The notes under the pieces: generated by a model
What the model was told of the DNA's origin: nothing
The model's database searches: none
Seen by the model: the letters and a program-made list of their open reading frames with translations, nothing else
DNA from: DASUBV01 sp035763085
GTDB taxonomy: Bacteria > Actinomycetota > Actinomycetes > Streptosporangiales > Streptosporangiaceae
DNA length: 64,000 bases
Assembly: GCA_035763085.1 (NCBI GenBank)
Contig: DASUBV010000324.1
Span: 1-64,000 of the forward strand
Reading direction: 5' to 3'
Part shown: positions 7,132 through 15,651 of the stretch, piece by piece
Layout: each line of letters begins with the position of its first letter
How positions within the stretch are numbered: the first letter of the stretch is position 1
Translations under genes and position numbers: made by a program

Positions 7132-9465
7132 GTGGAGGGTGTCAATAGCGCCGAAGTCATCATCGACAACGGCTCCTTCGGAGTGCACAAGCTCCGGTTC
7201 GAGACGGGCCGCCTGGCCCGGCTCGCCGCCGGGTCCGCTGTCGTCTACCTGGACGACGAGACCATGGTGCTGTCCGCGACGACCGCGGGCAAGCATCCCA
7301 AGGAGGGCCTGGACTTCTTCCCGCTCACCGTCGATGTCGAGGAGCGGATGTATGCCGCGGGCCGGATTCCCGGCTCGTTCTTCCGCCGCGAGGGCCGGCC
7401 TTCGGAGGACGCGATCCTCACCTGCCGGCTCATCGACCGGCCGCTGCGGCCCTCGTTCGTGCACGGGCTGCGCAACGAGGTCCAGATCGTCGAGACGATC
7501 CTGGCCCTGCATCCCGAGCACCTGTACGACGTGGTGGCCATCAACGCCGCCTCGATGTCGACGCTGCTGTCCGGGCTGCCCTTCTCCGGCCCCATCGGCG
7601 GGGTCCGGGTCGCGCTGATCAAGGGCCAGTGGGTCGGCTTCCCGACGCACCCGCAACTGGCGGAGGCGACCTTCGACATGGTCGTCGCCGGCCGGGTGCT
7701 GGAGGACGGCGAGGTCGCGATCATGATGGTCGAGGCGGAGTCCACCACGAGCACGCTGGGCTTGCTGGCCGACGAGGCCAGCGGGGCCGTGGCCCCGACC
7801 GAGGAGACGATCGCCGAGGGCCTGGAGGCGGCCAAGCCGTTCATCCGGGCGCTGTGCCAGGGCCAGCAGGAACTGGCCCGGCAGGCGGCCAAGCCGACGG
7901 CCGAGTTCCCCACCTTCGCCGACTACGAGCAGGACGTCTTCGACGCCGTCGCGGCCGATGTGTCCGGGGAGCTGGCCCAGGCGCTCACCATCGCCGGCAA
8001 GCAGGAGCGCGACGCCGAGACCGACCGGGTCAAGGCACTGGTCACCGAGAAGCTGGCCGCTCAGTTCGAGGGCCGCGAGAAGGAGATCAGCGGCGCCTTC
8101 CGCGCGCTGACCAAGAAGCTGGTCCGGCAGCGGGTCATCCGCGATGGCGTGCGGATCGACGGCCGCGGGCTGGCCGACATCCGGACGCTGTCGGCCGAGG
8201 CCGGCGTGCTGCCGCGGGTGCACGGCTCGGCGCTGTTCGAGCGCGGCGAGACCCAGATCCTGGGCGTGACCACGCTGAACATGCTGCGCATGGAGCAGAT
8301 GATCGACACGCTCAACCCCGAGCGCACCAAGCGCTACATGCACAACTACAACATGCCGCCGTACTCGACCGGTGAGACCGGCCGGGTGGGCTCGCCCAAG
8401 CGCCGCGAGATCGGTCACGGCGCGCTGGCCGAGCGGGCGCTGATCCCGGTGCTGCCGACCCGCGAGGAGTTCCCCTACGCGATCCGGCAGGTGTCGGAGG
8501 CGGTCGGCTCCAACGGCTCGACCTCGATGGGCTCGGTCTGCGCCTCGACCATGTCGCTGCTGGACGCGGGCGTTCCGCTCAAGGACATGGTCGCCGGCAT
8601 CGCCATGGGCCTGATCAACGACGGCGACGACTTCGTCACGCTGACTGACATCCTCGGCGCCGAGGACGCCTTCGGCGACATGGACTTCAAGGTCGCCGGC
8701 ACCAAGGACGTCATCACCGCGCTGCAGCTGGACACCAAGCTCGACGGCATTCCCGCGTCGGTGCTGGCCGCCGCGCTCAAGCAGGCCCGCGGCGCCCGGC
8801 TGACGATCCTGGACGTGATGCGCCAGGCCATCGACGAGCCGGGCCAGATGAGCGACAACGCGCCGCGCATCATCACGGTCCACGTCCCGGTCGACAAGAT
8901 CGGCGAGGTCATCGGCCCGAAGGGCAAGATGATCAACTCGATCCAGGATGAGACCGGCGCCGAGATCACGATCGAGGATGACGGCACCATCTACATCGGG
9001 GCCACCGACGGCACGTCGGCGGAGGCCGCCCGGGCGACGATCAACGCGATCGCCAACCCGCACATCCCCGAGGTGGGCGAGCGGTTCCTGGGCACGGTGG
9101 TGAAGACGACCACGTTCGGCGCGTTCGTCTCGCTGCTGCCGGGCAAGGACGGCCTGCTGCACATCACGCAGATCCGCAAGCTGCACGGCGGCGCCCGGAT
9201 CGAGAACGTGGACGACGTGGTCAAGGTCGGCGACAAGATCCAGGTCGAGATCCGCGAGGTCGACGACCGCGGCAAGCTGTCGCTGGTGCCGGTGGAGGTC
9301 GTCGAGCGTGAGGCGGCCGGCGAGGACCTCGGCGGCCACGATGACCGGGGCGACCGCGGGCACCGGGGTGACCGGGATCGCGGCGACCGCGGCGAGCACC
9401 GGCACCGCAGCCGCCAGCGCACCCGCGGCGGGTCGGGCGACTCCGGCGGGTCCGGGAATTCATGA
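7132..9465 (+). CDS. pnp: Polyribonucleotide nucleotidyltransferase (PNPase)
   Basis: Phosphorolytic 3'-5' exoribonuclease and RNA polymerase; in actinobacteria it also supplies poly(A)-like tails. The 777-residue protein has two RNase PH domains, the second with S-N-G-S-T-S-M-G-S-V-C and the catalytic F-G-D-M-D-F-K-V-A-G, then a KH domain with I-G-P-K-G-K-M-I near residues 595-602 and an S1 domain near residues 645-715. It ends in a tail of repeated D-R-G-D / H-R-G-D units. The open frame begins at 7075, but AAGGAGG at 7118-7124 and the family N-terminus fix GTG 7132. The stop overlaps the next start in an ATGA. Confidence 0.96.
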   Translation: MEGVNSAEVIIDNGSFGVHKLRFETGRLARLAAGSAVVYLDDETMVLSATTAGKHPKEGLDFFPLTVDVEERMYAAGRIPGSFFRREGRPSEDAILTCRLIDRPLRPSFVHGLRNEVQIVETILALHPEHLYDVVAINAASMSTLLSGLPFSGPIGGVRVALIKGQWVGFPTHPQLAEATFDMVVAGRVLEDGEVAIMMVEAESTTSTLGLLADEASGAVAPTEETIAEGLEAAKPFIRALCQGQQELARQAAKPTAEFPTFADYEQDVFDAVAADVSGELAQALTIAGKQERDAETDRVKALVTEKLAAQFEGREKEISGAFRALTKKLVRQRVIRDGVRIDGRGLADIRTLSAEAGVLPRVHGSALFERGETQILGVTTLNMLRMEQMIDTLNPERTKRYMHNYNMPPYSTGETGRVGSPKRREIGHGALAERALIPVLPTREEFPYAIRQVSEAVGSNGSTSMGSVCASTMSLLDAGVPLKDMVAGIAMGLINDGDDFVTLTDILGAEDAFGDMDFKVAGTKDVITALQLDTKLDGIPASVLAAALKQARGARLTILDVMRQAIDEPGQMSDNAPRIITVHVPVDKIGEVIGPKGKMINSIQDETGAEITIEDDGTIYIGATDGTSAEAARATINAIANPHIPEVGERFLGTVVKTTTFGAFVSLLPGKDGLLHITQIRKLHGGARIENVDDVVKVGDKIQVEIREVDDRGKLSLVPVEVVEREAAGEDLGGHDDRGDRGHRGDRDRGDRGEHRHRSRQRTRGGSGDSGGSGNS

Positions 9466-10769
9466 CGGGCAGCGAGCGGCTGCCGGGCGGCGACTCCGGC
9501 ATCCGCCGGACCGTGCTGCCCGGCGGCCTGCGCGTGATCACCGAGTCGCTGCCGGCCGTCCGGTCGGCAGCGCTCGGGATCTGGGCCGGCGTCGGCTCCC
9601 GCGATGAGGATCTCAGCCACGCCGGGGCCACGCATTACCTGGAACACCTGCTGTTCAAGGGCACCAGGCGGCGCACCGCCCTGGAGATCTCGGCGGCGAT
9701 GGACGCGGTCGGCGGTGAGCTGAACGCCTTCACCGCCAAGGAGTACACCTGCTACTACGCGCGGGTGCTGGACACCGACCTGCCGCTGGCCATCGACGTG
9801 CTGTCGGACATGGTCAACAGCTCGCTGATCGAGCCCAGGGACGTGGACGCCGAGCGCGGGGTGATCCTCGAAGAGATCGCCATGAACGAGGACGACCCGT
9901 CCGACCTGGTGCACGAGGCGTTCGCCGGGCAGCTGTTCGGCGACACCCCGCTGGGCCGGCCGATCCTCGGCACCGTGGACTCGATCAACGCGATCTCGCG
10001 GCAGCGGATCTACGAGCACTACCAGGCCCGTTACACCCCCGACGGCCTGGTCATCGCGGCCGCCGGCAACCTCGACCACGACCAGGTCGTCGACCTGGTC
10101 GCCGGGGCGTTCGGCCCGCTGCTGGCCGGGGACCGCCCGCCGGCCGCGGCGCGGCTGAGCGGCCCGGAGGCCGACGGCGCCCGTGGCACCGGCGTGCGGC
10201 TGGTCTCGCGTCCCATCGAGCAGGCCAACCTGGTCCTGGGCTGCGCGGGCCTGGCCCGCCACGATAGTCGCCGGTTCGCGCTGGGGGTGCTCAACTCGGC
10301 GCTGGGCGGCGGCATGTCCTCCCGGCTGTTCCAGGAGGTGCGGGAGAAGCGCGGACTGGCCTACTCGGTCTACAGCTTCAGCTCCCAGCACGCCGAGACC
10401 GGGCTGTGGGGCATCTACGCGGGCTGCCTGCCGGCCAAGGCCGACGAGGTGCTGGCCATCTGCCGGGACGAGGTCGAGAAGGTCATCGCCGACGGCCTCA
10501 CCGATGAGGAGATGGACCGGGGCAAGGGTCAGCTGCGCGGCTCGATCGTGCTCGGCCTGGAGGACCCGTCCTCCCGGATGAGCCGGCTGGGCAAGGCCGA
10601 GCTGGTCTACCCGCGGCTGGAGCCCGTCGATGAGGTGCTGGCCCAGATCGAGGCGGTGACCAGCCAGGACGTGCGTGACGTGGCGGCCGCGGTGCTGGGC
10701 CAGGCCAAGGCGCTGGCCGTGGTCGGGCCCTACGACAACGCCGAGGCGTTCGCCGCCGCGGCCAGCTGA
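9462..10769 (+). CDS. M16 family zinc metalloprotease (pitrilysin/processing-peptidase type)
   Basis: A 435-residue single-unit M16 peptidase, commonly found next to pnp in actinobacteria. It carries the inverted zinc motif H-Y-L-E-H at about residues 62-66 and the downstream glutamate ligand in E-R-G-V-I-L-E-E-I near residue 130. The second domain includes the substrate-binding G-G-G-M-S-S-R-L-F and R-E-K-R-G-L-A-Y-S-V-Y motifs, as in mitochondrial processing peptidase beta subunits. There is no signal peptide, so it is likely cytoplasmic. Its ATG overlaps the pnp stop. The physiological substrate is unknown. Confidence 0.93.
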   Translation: MTGSERLPGGDSGIRRTVLPGGLRVITESLPAVRSAALGIWAGVGSRDEDLSHAGATHYLEHLLFKGTRRRTALEISAAMDAVGGELNAFTAKEYTCYYARVLDTDLPLAIDVLSDMVNSSLIEPRDVDAERGVILEEIAMNEDDPSDLVHEAFAGQLFGDTPLGRPILGTVDSINAISRQRIYEHYQARYTPDGLVIAAAGNLDHDQVVDLVAGAFGPLLAGDRPPAAARLSGPEADGARGTGVRLVSRPIEQANLVLGCAGLARHDSRRFALGVLNSALGGGMSSRLFQEVREKRGLAYSVYSFSSQHAETGLWGIYAGCLPAKADEVLAICRDEVEKVIADGLTDEEMDRGKGQLRGSIVLGLEDPSSRMSRLGKAELVYPRLEPVDEVLAQIEAVTSQDVRDVAAAVLGQAKALAVVGPYDNAEAFAAAAS

Positions 10770-10802
10770 TGCCGTGGCGGCGACCGCCAGCTGACGCCGC
10801 GA

Positions 10803-10829
10803 CAGCCCGCTGCCACCGGCAGCGGGCTG
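10803..10829 (+). terminator. Strong hairpin terminator after the pnp-M16 operon
   Basis: A perfect 12-bp stem, CAGCCCGCTGCC / GGCAGCGGGCTG, closes a 3-base loop 34 bases after the M16 stop. It has no T-run, as is usual in GC-rich actinobacteria. It separates the operon from dapB. Confidence 0.8.
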
Positions 10830-10988
10830 CCGCCGTCACCGGGCCCTCGCGGCGGGCGGCGCGCGGCCTGCTCCGCATCCAGGCCGAGGCCTGCCAGCCC
10901 GCCGCCCCCGTTCGCGGCTCGGGAAGGGGCGTGATGGCTAGGATCGGGCCAGAGCGGCGAGACCAGCGGCGGTGAGCGAGGGAGCGCG

Positions 10989-11732
10989 ATGATCAAGGTC
11001 GGAGTGCTGGGCGCCAAGGGCCGGATGGGCTCGGAGGCGTGCCAGACCGTCGAGGAGGCCGGTGACCTGGAGCTGGCCGCGCGGGTCGACCTGGGCGATC
11101 AGCTCGATCAGCTGGCCGGCTGTGACGTGGCAGTCGACTTCACCCATCCGGGTGCGGTCATGGACAACTTGCGCTGGTGCATCGCGCACGGAGTGACTGT
11201 CGTGGCCGGGACCTCCGGGTTCGATGAGGACCGGCTTGCCGTCGTGCGCCAGTGGCTGGGGGAGCCTCCCGGCGACGTCCGGGTGCTGGTCGTGCCGAAC
11301 TTCTCGGTCGGCGCGGTGCTGATGATGCGCTTCGCCCAGCAGGCTGCGCCGTTCTTCGAGTCGGCCGAGGTGATCGAGCTGCACCACGAGCGGAAGGCCG
11401 ACGCGCCGTCCGGGACGGCGGGCCGGACGGCGGCGCTGATCGAGCAGGCCCGGGCGGGCGCCGGCCTCGGGCCCTCACCGGACGCCACGGTGACTCAGGC
11501 CGAGGGGGCGCGCGGCGCCGTCATGGGCGGGGTGCATGTCCACTCGGTCCGCCTGGCTGGCCTGGTCGCGCATCAGGAGGTGCTGATGGGCGGGCACGGC
11601 GAGATCCTGACCATCCGGCACGACTCGCTGGACCGGTCCTCGTTCATGCCCGGCGTGCTTGCCGCGATCCGGGGCGTCGGTTCCCTGCCGCCCGGCCTGA
11701 CCGTCGGCCTGGACACCCTGCTCGGCCTCTGA
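10989..11732 (+). CDS. dapB: 4-hydroxy-tetrahydrodipicolinate reductase
   Basis: Reduces 4-hydroxy-tetrahydrodipicolinate to tetrahydrodipicolinate in lysine and diaminopimelate synthesis. The 247-residue product has an N-terminal Rossmann motif G-V-L-G-A-K-G-R-M-G, the V-A-G-T-S-G-F loop near residue 75, the active-site E-L-H-H-E-R-K-A-D-A-P-S-G-T-A segment near residues 130-144, and the C-terminal D-S-L-D-R-S-S-F motif. Its length fits the short actinobacterial form. GAGGGAG precedes the ATG. Its position just after the pnp-M16 pair is common in actinobacteria, but a strong hairpin upstream suggests its own promoter. Confidence 0.96.
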   Translation: MIKVGVLGAKGRMGSEACQTVEEAGDLELAARVDLGDQLDQLAGCDVAVDFTHPGAVMDNLRWCIAHGVTVVAGTSGFDEDRLAVVRQWLGEPPGDVRVLVVPNFSVGAVLMMRFAQQAAPFFESAEVIELHHERKADAPSGTAGRTAALIEQARAGAGLGPSPDATVTQAEGARGAVMGGVHVHSVRLAGLVAHQEVLMGGHGEILTIRHDSLDRSSFMPGVLAAIRGVGSLPPGLTVGLDTLLGL

Positions 11733-11758
11733 GTCCTCCTGAGCGCTGAGTCCTCCTC

Positions 11759-11985
11759 GGCTCCTGCCCTCTTCTGGGCGGACCTGGCGCGCCTCCTGCT
11801 CTTGGGCTGGTAGGTCTTCCGGGGGTTTTGGCGGGGCTCCTGCCCTCGTGGGCTCCTGAGCCCGTCTGGGCCGGCTGGCGAGCCTCCTGCCCTTGTTGGT
11901 GGGCTGGTGAGGCCTTCCGAGGGCTGGCGGGCTCCTGCCCTCGTGGGCTCCTGCGCCCCCCGGCCTGGAGCGCTGGCAGGTCGAT
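11759..11985. repeat. Degenerate tandem repeats after dapB
   Basis: Roughly three imperfect units of about 75-95 bases start with GGCTCCTGCCCTC (near 11759, 11835 and 11929) and contain further copies of the words GCCTCCTGC and GGGCTGG. Open frames through it are short and low in complexity. I see no gene here. Confidence 0.6.
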
Positions 11986-12276
11986 GTCGTCGCGCGCGCC
12001 CCTGGGACGCGCGAGTCTTCCCGGCCCAGGCCGGAAGCAGTGTTAGTTACGTTACGTAATCGGATGAAATACGGTTGGCCACGGTCGGTGTTCTAATCAC
12101 AGCTGGATGCAGCGAGCGCCGGGTGCCCATGATTGCCGGCGCTGCGGCGTGCCTGGCGGCCGATCAGCCAGCCCGGCTGCTGCCAGGCTTTGCCCTCGCC
12201 TGACCCCATGAGGCGGCCAGTGCCGGCCGGCTCACGCGTGCCGACAAACAGCCCCCATCACCTTGCGGAGTCTGCG
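11986..12276 (+). promoter_or_regulatory. Upstream region of the first SGNH hydrolase
   Basis: This spacer holds an island of lower GC at about 12040-12110 with the palindrome TTACGTAA (12052-12059) inside the repeated word GTTACGTTACGTAAT. It is the likely promoter or operator region for the gene at 12277. The open frame does run back to 12133, but no ribosome binding site precedes those upstream codons. Confidence 0.4.
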
Positions 12277-13530
12277 ATGTCCCGGCCTGCCCTCGATCGG
12301 CTTCGTGCTGCCCTCGCCGTCCGGCGGCGTCTGTACCTGGCGGCGATCAGCCTGGTGGCGATCAGTCAGGCCGCGATCGGCCTGGCCAGAGCCAGCCTGG
12401 TCAGAGTCAGTCGGGCTAGGGCCGGCCTGGCCAGGGTCGGCTTGGCTTGGTCCGGACTGGCTTGGAAAAGACTGGCCAGGATCCGGGCGATCCGACGCCC
12501 GGCGGTGCTGGCCTTCGCTGCCGTGCTGGCCGCGGCCGGTGTCGCGGTGGGTGGCGTGGTCGCTATGACGGGCACCGGGGCCCCGGTGCCGGGCGAGCTG
12601 ACCAGTTCATTTGCCGGCCGGGCCGTCGGCGCGCTCGATCCGGGCCTGTCGGTGCTGGCCGATGTCGATCGCGCGCTGGACGAGCCCGGGTCAGCCGGCC
12701 CGGCGGCAGACGGCCACCGGTCCGCTGGGAACCAGGCCTCCGACGCCACCCCGCGCGGCACCAGCTCGCCGCAGGCGAGTCCGGCTCCGGCCGACCGACG
12801 CCCGGCCCGGCCGGCGGCCCATCCGGGCGGCAGCCAGGGCCAGCAGCAGAGCCAGGCCGGCTCGCACCCCGCGCCGGGGCCGTCCGGTCACGGCCGCCCG
12901 GCCGCTCCGGCGCTGCGCACCTCCTGCCGCTCAGTCGCCCACATCGGCGACTCGACCTCCGTGGACCTGATCTCGCCGGCCAGCATTCCCAGCCCGGCGC
13001 AGCGGCTGCCGGCCGACTACGCCCGCGTCGGCGTGCAGCACCTGCGAATCAGCGCCTCGGGCGGCCGCTCCATCGTCGAGGAGATGCCCGGCCAGTCCAA
13101 CGGCTACGTGGTGGCCCGCGCCTGGCACGACGCCGGGTACCGCGGCTGCTGGGTGTTCGCCCTGGGCACCAACGACGCGGCCAACATCAGCGCGGGATCG
13201 CAGGTCGGCATGCTGGCCAGGATCGAGCGAATGATGTCGCAGGCGCACGGCGAGCCGGTGCTGTGGGTGAATACCCGCACCGAGCTGGCCGCCGGGCCCT
13301 GGGCCGAGGCTCACGAGCAGGCCTGGGACAACACGCTGCACCAGGCGCTGGCCCGCTATCCGAACATGCGGATCTTCAACTGGGCCTCGGTGGCCCAGCC
13401 GGCCTGGTTCCTGCCGGATGGTATCCACTACAACCCGACGGGCTGCGCCGACCGGGCTCGTGCCATCGCGGACGCGCTCGCGCGCGCGTTCCCGTTGCAC
13501 GGCCACAGCGGCGGCCGCGTCGTCGGCTGA
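12277..13530 (+). CDS. Membrane-anchored or exported SGNH-type hydrolase (paralogue A)
   Basis: A 417-residue protein. A basic N-terminus of repeated A-x-L-A-R-x-x-L-V-R-type units (residues 20-65) leads into one hydrophobic segment at about residues 75-95. A long Ala/Pro/Ser-rich linker to residue 205 follows, then a C-terminal SGNH domain. Block I is I-G-D-S-T with Ser226, block III is G-T-N-D with Asn299, and block V is D-G-I-H with Asp381 and His384. Such domains hydrolyse or transfer acyl groups, and this one resembles the SGNH domains of cell-surface acyltransferases; the substrate is unknown. The ATG was chosen for GCGGAG eight bases upstream. A paralogue follows directly. Confidence 0.8.
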   Translation: MSRPALDRLRAALAVRRRLYLAAISLVAISQAAIGLARASLVRVSRARAGLARVGLAWSGLAWKRLARIRAIRRPAVLAFAAVLAAAGVAVGGVVAMTGTGAPVPGELTSSFAGRAVGALDPGLSVLADVDRALDEPGSAGPAADGHRSAGNQASDATPRGTSSPQASPAPADRRPARPAAHPGGSQGQQQSQAGSHPAPGPSGHGRPAAPALRTSCRSVAHIGDSTSVDLISPASIPSPAQRLPADYARVGVQHLRISASGGRSIVEEMPGQSNGYVVARAWHDAGYRGCWVFALGTNDAANISAGSQVGMLARIERMMSQAHGEPVLWVNTRTELAAGPWAEAHEQAWDNTLHQALARYPNMRIFNWASVAQPAWFLPDGIHYNPTGCADRARAIADALARAFPLHGHSGGRVVG

Positions 13531-13599
13531 GGCTCCCGGTCTCCTGTCCGCCCCGCTGTCCGGGCCACATTTTGGCCACGGTCCGCGCCATCTCTTTAT

Positions 13600-13663
13600 G
13601 GCTACGAGAAGTAGTCAATAATAACTCGGGGTAATTACTTACCTGGGCGCGGTAACGGCGCCC
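13600..13663 (+). promoter_or_regulatory. AT-rich promoter-like segment before paralogue B
   Basis: This low-GC stretch carries AAGTAGT and ATTACTT as an imperfect inverted pair around TCAATAATAACTC. It is followed by a GGGCGC/GCGCCC hairpin at 13645-13663. It is the only AT-rich island between the two SGNH genes, so paralogue B probably has its own promoter. No consensus -35/-10 pair is clear. Confidence 0.4.
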
Positions 13664-13796
13664 GGATAGGCGGAAACGGGCGGCACGGGGATGCGGCCAT
13701 GGGCACCGCCGGCCGGACACGGGGAACGGGCGGCCGGCGGTGCCGGGCGGCCGGCGGCTGGCTCGGCTTCGGCCAGATCGGGGATGAGGGGGACAG

Positions 13797-15029
13797 ATGC
13801 CGAAGTCAGCCGGCACCGGGCGGCACGGCCTGCCCGGCCTGCGCAAGCGGCGCGGCCAGGGCGGCGAGAACGCCCCGGCCAGCGAGAATGATCTGGATGA
13901 CCAGCGTGGCCTCGAGCCAGGGCACGGTCCGGCTCGGCCCGAGAGCCTGAGCTTCTTCGATGGCCTGGGCAGCCACGGCAGCTTCAGCGAGGCCGGCCAG
14001 GACGGGTTCGCGGCGCCGGGCGGCCCGGGCAGTACCGTGCCGGGCGACACGGTGCCGGGCTCTACGGTGCCGGGCAGCATCATGGCGGACAGGGCCATGC
14101 CGGACAGGGCCATGCCGGACGGGGCCAGCCTGGTCGACGGGGCGGGCGACCCGGCACGAGAAACCCGGCGCCGCGGCTGGTCGGCGGGGCGCGCAGCGGC
14201 ACTGACCGGCGCGCTGGCGGTGCTGGCCGCCGGCGGGGTCACCCTGGCTTATGCCGGCCTGCCGGGCTCGTCGGCGTCCGGCGGCACCGCCCCGGGCCAG
14301 GGCGGGAACACTGTGCTGCCGCTGGGCAGCAGGTCGATCTCGCAGGCCGGGTCGCGGCCCCAGTTCGCCGACGGCTCGGCCTCGCCGGGCACCGGCGGGA
14401 CCGCGGGGCCGCTGCGGACCTCCTGCCAGGCCGTCGCGCACATCGGGGACTCCACCTCTGACGGCCTGATCTCGCCGGAGTACCTGCCCAAGAAGTGGCA
14501 GCGGATCCCGGCCCGCTACAAGCACGTCGGCGCCAGGAGCGTCTGGACCAACATCGAGGGCGCGCGGTCGATCGTCGAGGTCATCCCGGGCACGACCAAC
14601 GGCTACGACGCGGCCCGCCAGATGACCCGCCAGGGATTCCGCGGCTGCTGGGTGCTGGCGCTGGGCACCGATGACACCGCCGATGTCGCGGCGGGGTCGC
14701 TGACCAGCCTGAGCACCAGAATTCACCGGATGATGGCGGCCGCCAGCGGCCAGCCGGTCATGTGGGTGAACGTCAAGACCCTGCTGAGCAGCGGCCCGTA
14801 CGCCGAGGCGAACATGCAGCGCTGGAACAGCGCCCTGCTGAAGGCCTGCGCCCGGTACCCGAACATGCGGATCTATGACTGGTCCGCGGCGGCCAGGAAC
14901 CGGTGGTTCATCTCCGACGGGATCCACTACACCTCGGCCGGCTACGCCGCCCGGGCTCACCTGATCGCCAACGCGGTGGCCAGGGCGTTCCCGGCCCGGG
15001 GCCGCAGTTCGGGCTGCGTCGTCCGCTAG
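13797..15029 (+). CDS. Membrane-anchored SGNH-type hydrolase, GTDD variant (paralogue B)
   Basis: A 410-residue paralogue of the preceding gene with the same architecture. A long polar cytoplasmic N-terminus (to about residue 125) carries tandem G-S-T-V-P and R-A-M-P-D repeats. One transmembrane segment lies near residues 137-158, then a flexible linker and the SGNH domain. Ser219 (I-G-D-S), Asp374 and His377 (D-G-I-H) are kept, but block III reads G-T-D-D, so the oxyanion-hole Asn is replaced by Asp292. Activity may therefore be altered. The ATG follows GATGAGGGGGAC. It ends 12 bases before a 14-bp terminator stem. The substrate is unknown. Confidence 0.8.
   Translation: MPKSAGTGRHGLPGLRKRRGQGGENAPASENDLDDQRGLEPGHGPARPESLSFFDGLGSHGSFSEAGQDGFAAPGGPGSTVPGDTVPGSTVPGSIMADRAMPDRAMPDGASLVDGAGDPARETRRRGWSAGRAAALTGALAVLAAGGVTLAYAGLPGSSASGGTAPGQGGNTVLPLGSRSISQAGSRPQFADGSASPGTGGTAGPLRTSCQAVAHIGDSTSDGLISPEYLPKKWQRIPARYKHVGARSVWTNIEGARSIVEVIPGTTNGYDAARQMTRQGFRGCWVLALGTDDTADVAAGSLTSLSTRIHRMMAAASGQPVMWVNVKTLLSSGPYAEANMQRWNSALLKACARYPNMRIYDWSAAARNRWFISDGIHYTSAGYAARAHLIANAVARAFPARGRSSGCVVR
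14031..14125 (+). repeat. 15-bp tandem repeats inside paralogue B
   Basis: In-frame 15-bp units: three or four copies of a GTGCCGGGC(A/T/G)-type unit encoding V-P-G-S-T, then two or three copies of a unit encoding R-A-M-P-D. They expand the cytoplasmic N-terminus without breaking the frame. Confidence 0.75.
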
Positions 15030-15040
15030 CCAGGCGCATG

Positions 15041-15074
15041 CGACAGCCGGGCGGGGCCACCCGCCCGGCTGTCG
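15041..15074 (+). terminator. Strong hairpin terminator after paralogue B
   Basis: A perfect 14-bp stem (CGACAGCCGGGCGG / CCGCCCGGCTGTCG) with a 6-base loop starts 12 bases after the stop codon. There is no T-run. Confidence 0.85.
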
Positions 15075-15104
15075 GTTAGCCTCATGGAGGGGGGAGGAGG
15101 ACCC

Positions 15105-15494
15105 ATGAGGACCATCCTCAACATCATCTGGCTGGTGCTGTGCGGCCTGTGGATGGCCATCGCGTACGTGCTCGCGGGGCTGGTCTGCTTCATCCTGATC
15201 ATCACGATTCCGTTCGGGATCGCCTGCTTCCGGATCGCGGGCTACGTGCTGTGGCCGTTCGGCAGCCAGATTGCCCCGCGTGCCGACGCCGGCGCCGGCG
15301 CCCTGATCGGCAACGTGATCTGGATCGTGCTGTTCGGCTGGTGGCTGGCGCTCGGCCACCTGGTGGCCGGCGTGCTGCTGTGCCTGACGATCATCGGCAT
15401 CCCGCTCGGCCTGGCCAGCTTCAAGATCATCCCGATCTCGCTGATGCCGCTGGGCGTCGAGATCGTCCCGACGACCACCCAGATTGTGCGCTGA
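15105..15494 (+). CDS. YccF (DUF307) family inner-membrane protein
   Basis: A 129-residue integral membrane protein made of two similar halves, each with a hydrophobic hairpin and a motif of the form I-I-x-I-P-x-G-I/L-A (residues about 33-41 and 99-107). This is the duplicated YccF domain. Three to four membrane segments are visible. The start is ATG with GGGGAGGAGGA just upstream; the open frame extends seven codons further but lacks a better site. The family's function is not known. Confidence 0.88.
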   Translation: MRTILNIIWLVLCGLWMAIAYVLAGLVCFILIITIPFGIACFRIAGYVLWPFGSQIAPRADAGAGALIGNVIWIVLFGWWLALGHLVAGVLLCLTIIGIPLGLASFKIIPISLMPLGVEIVPTTTQIVR

Positions 15495-15651
15495 GGTCAG
15501 CAATCGCCGGCTACCCCAGGGGCTCGCGCGGGCCTGGTAACTGAAGCCCGGCCGGGCTCAGCATGCCGCTGATCATTTGGGATGAGGTGGCCGATGCAGC
15601 GGAGTCCCGGGAAGCCGGCCGTTGCCGTGCCGCGACCGGGCTGTGAGCGGC

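Noticed and set aside
11759..11985. A CRISPR-like array after dapB
   Set aside because: The units are imperfect and the spacing irregular, without unique spacers of constant length, and no cas genes are present.
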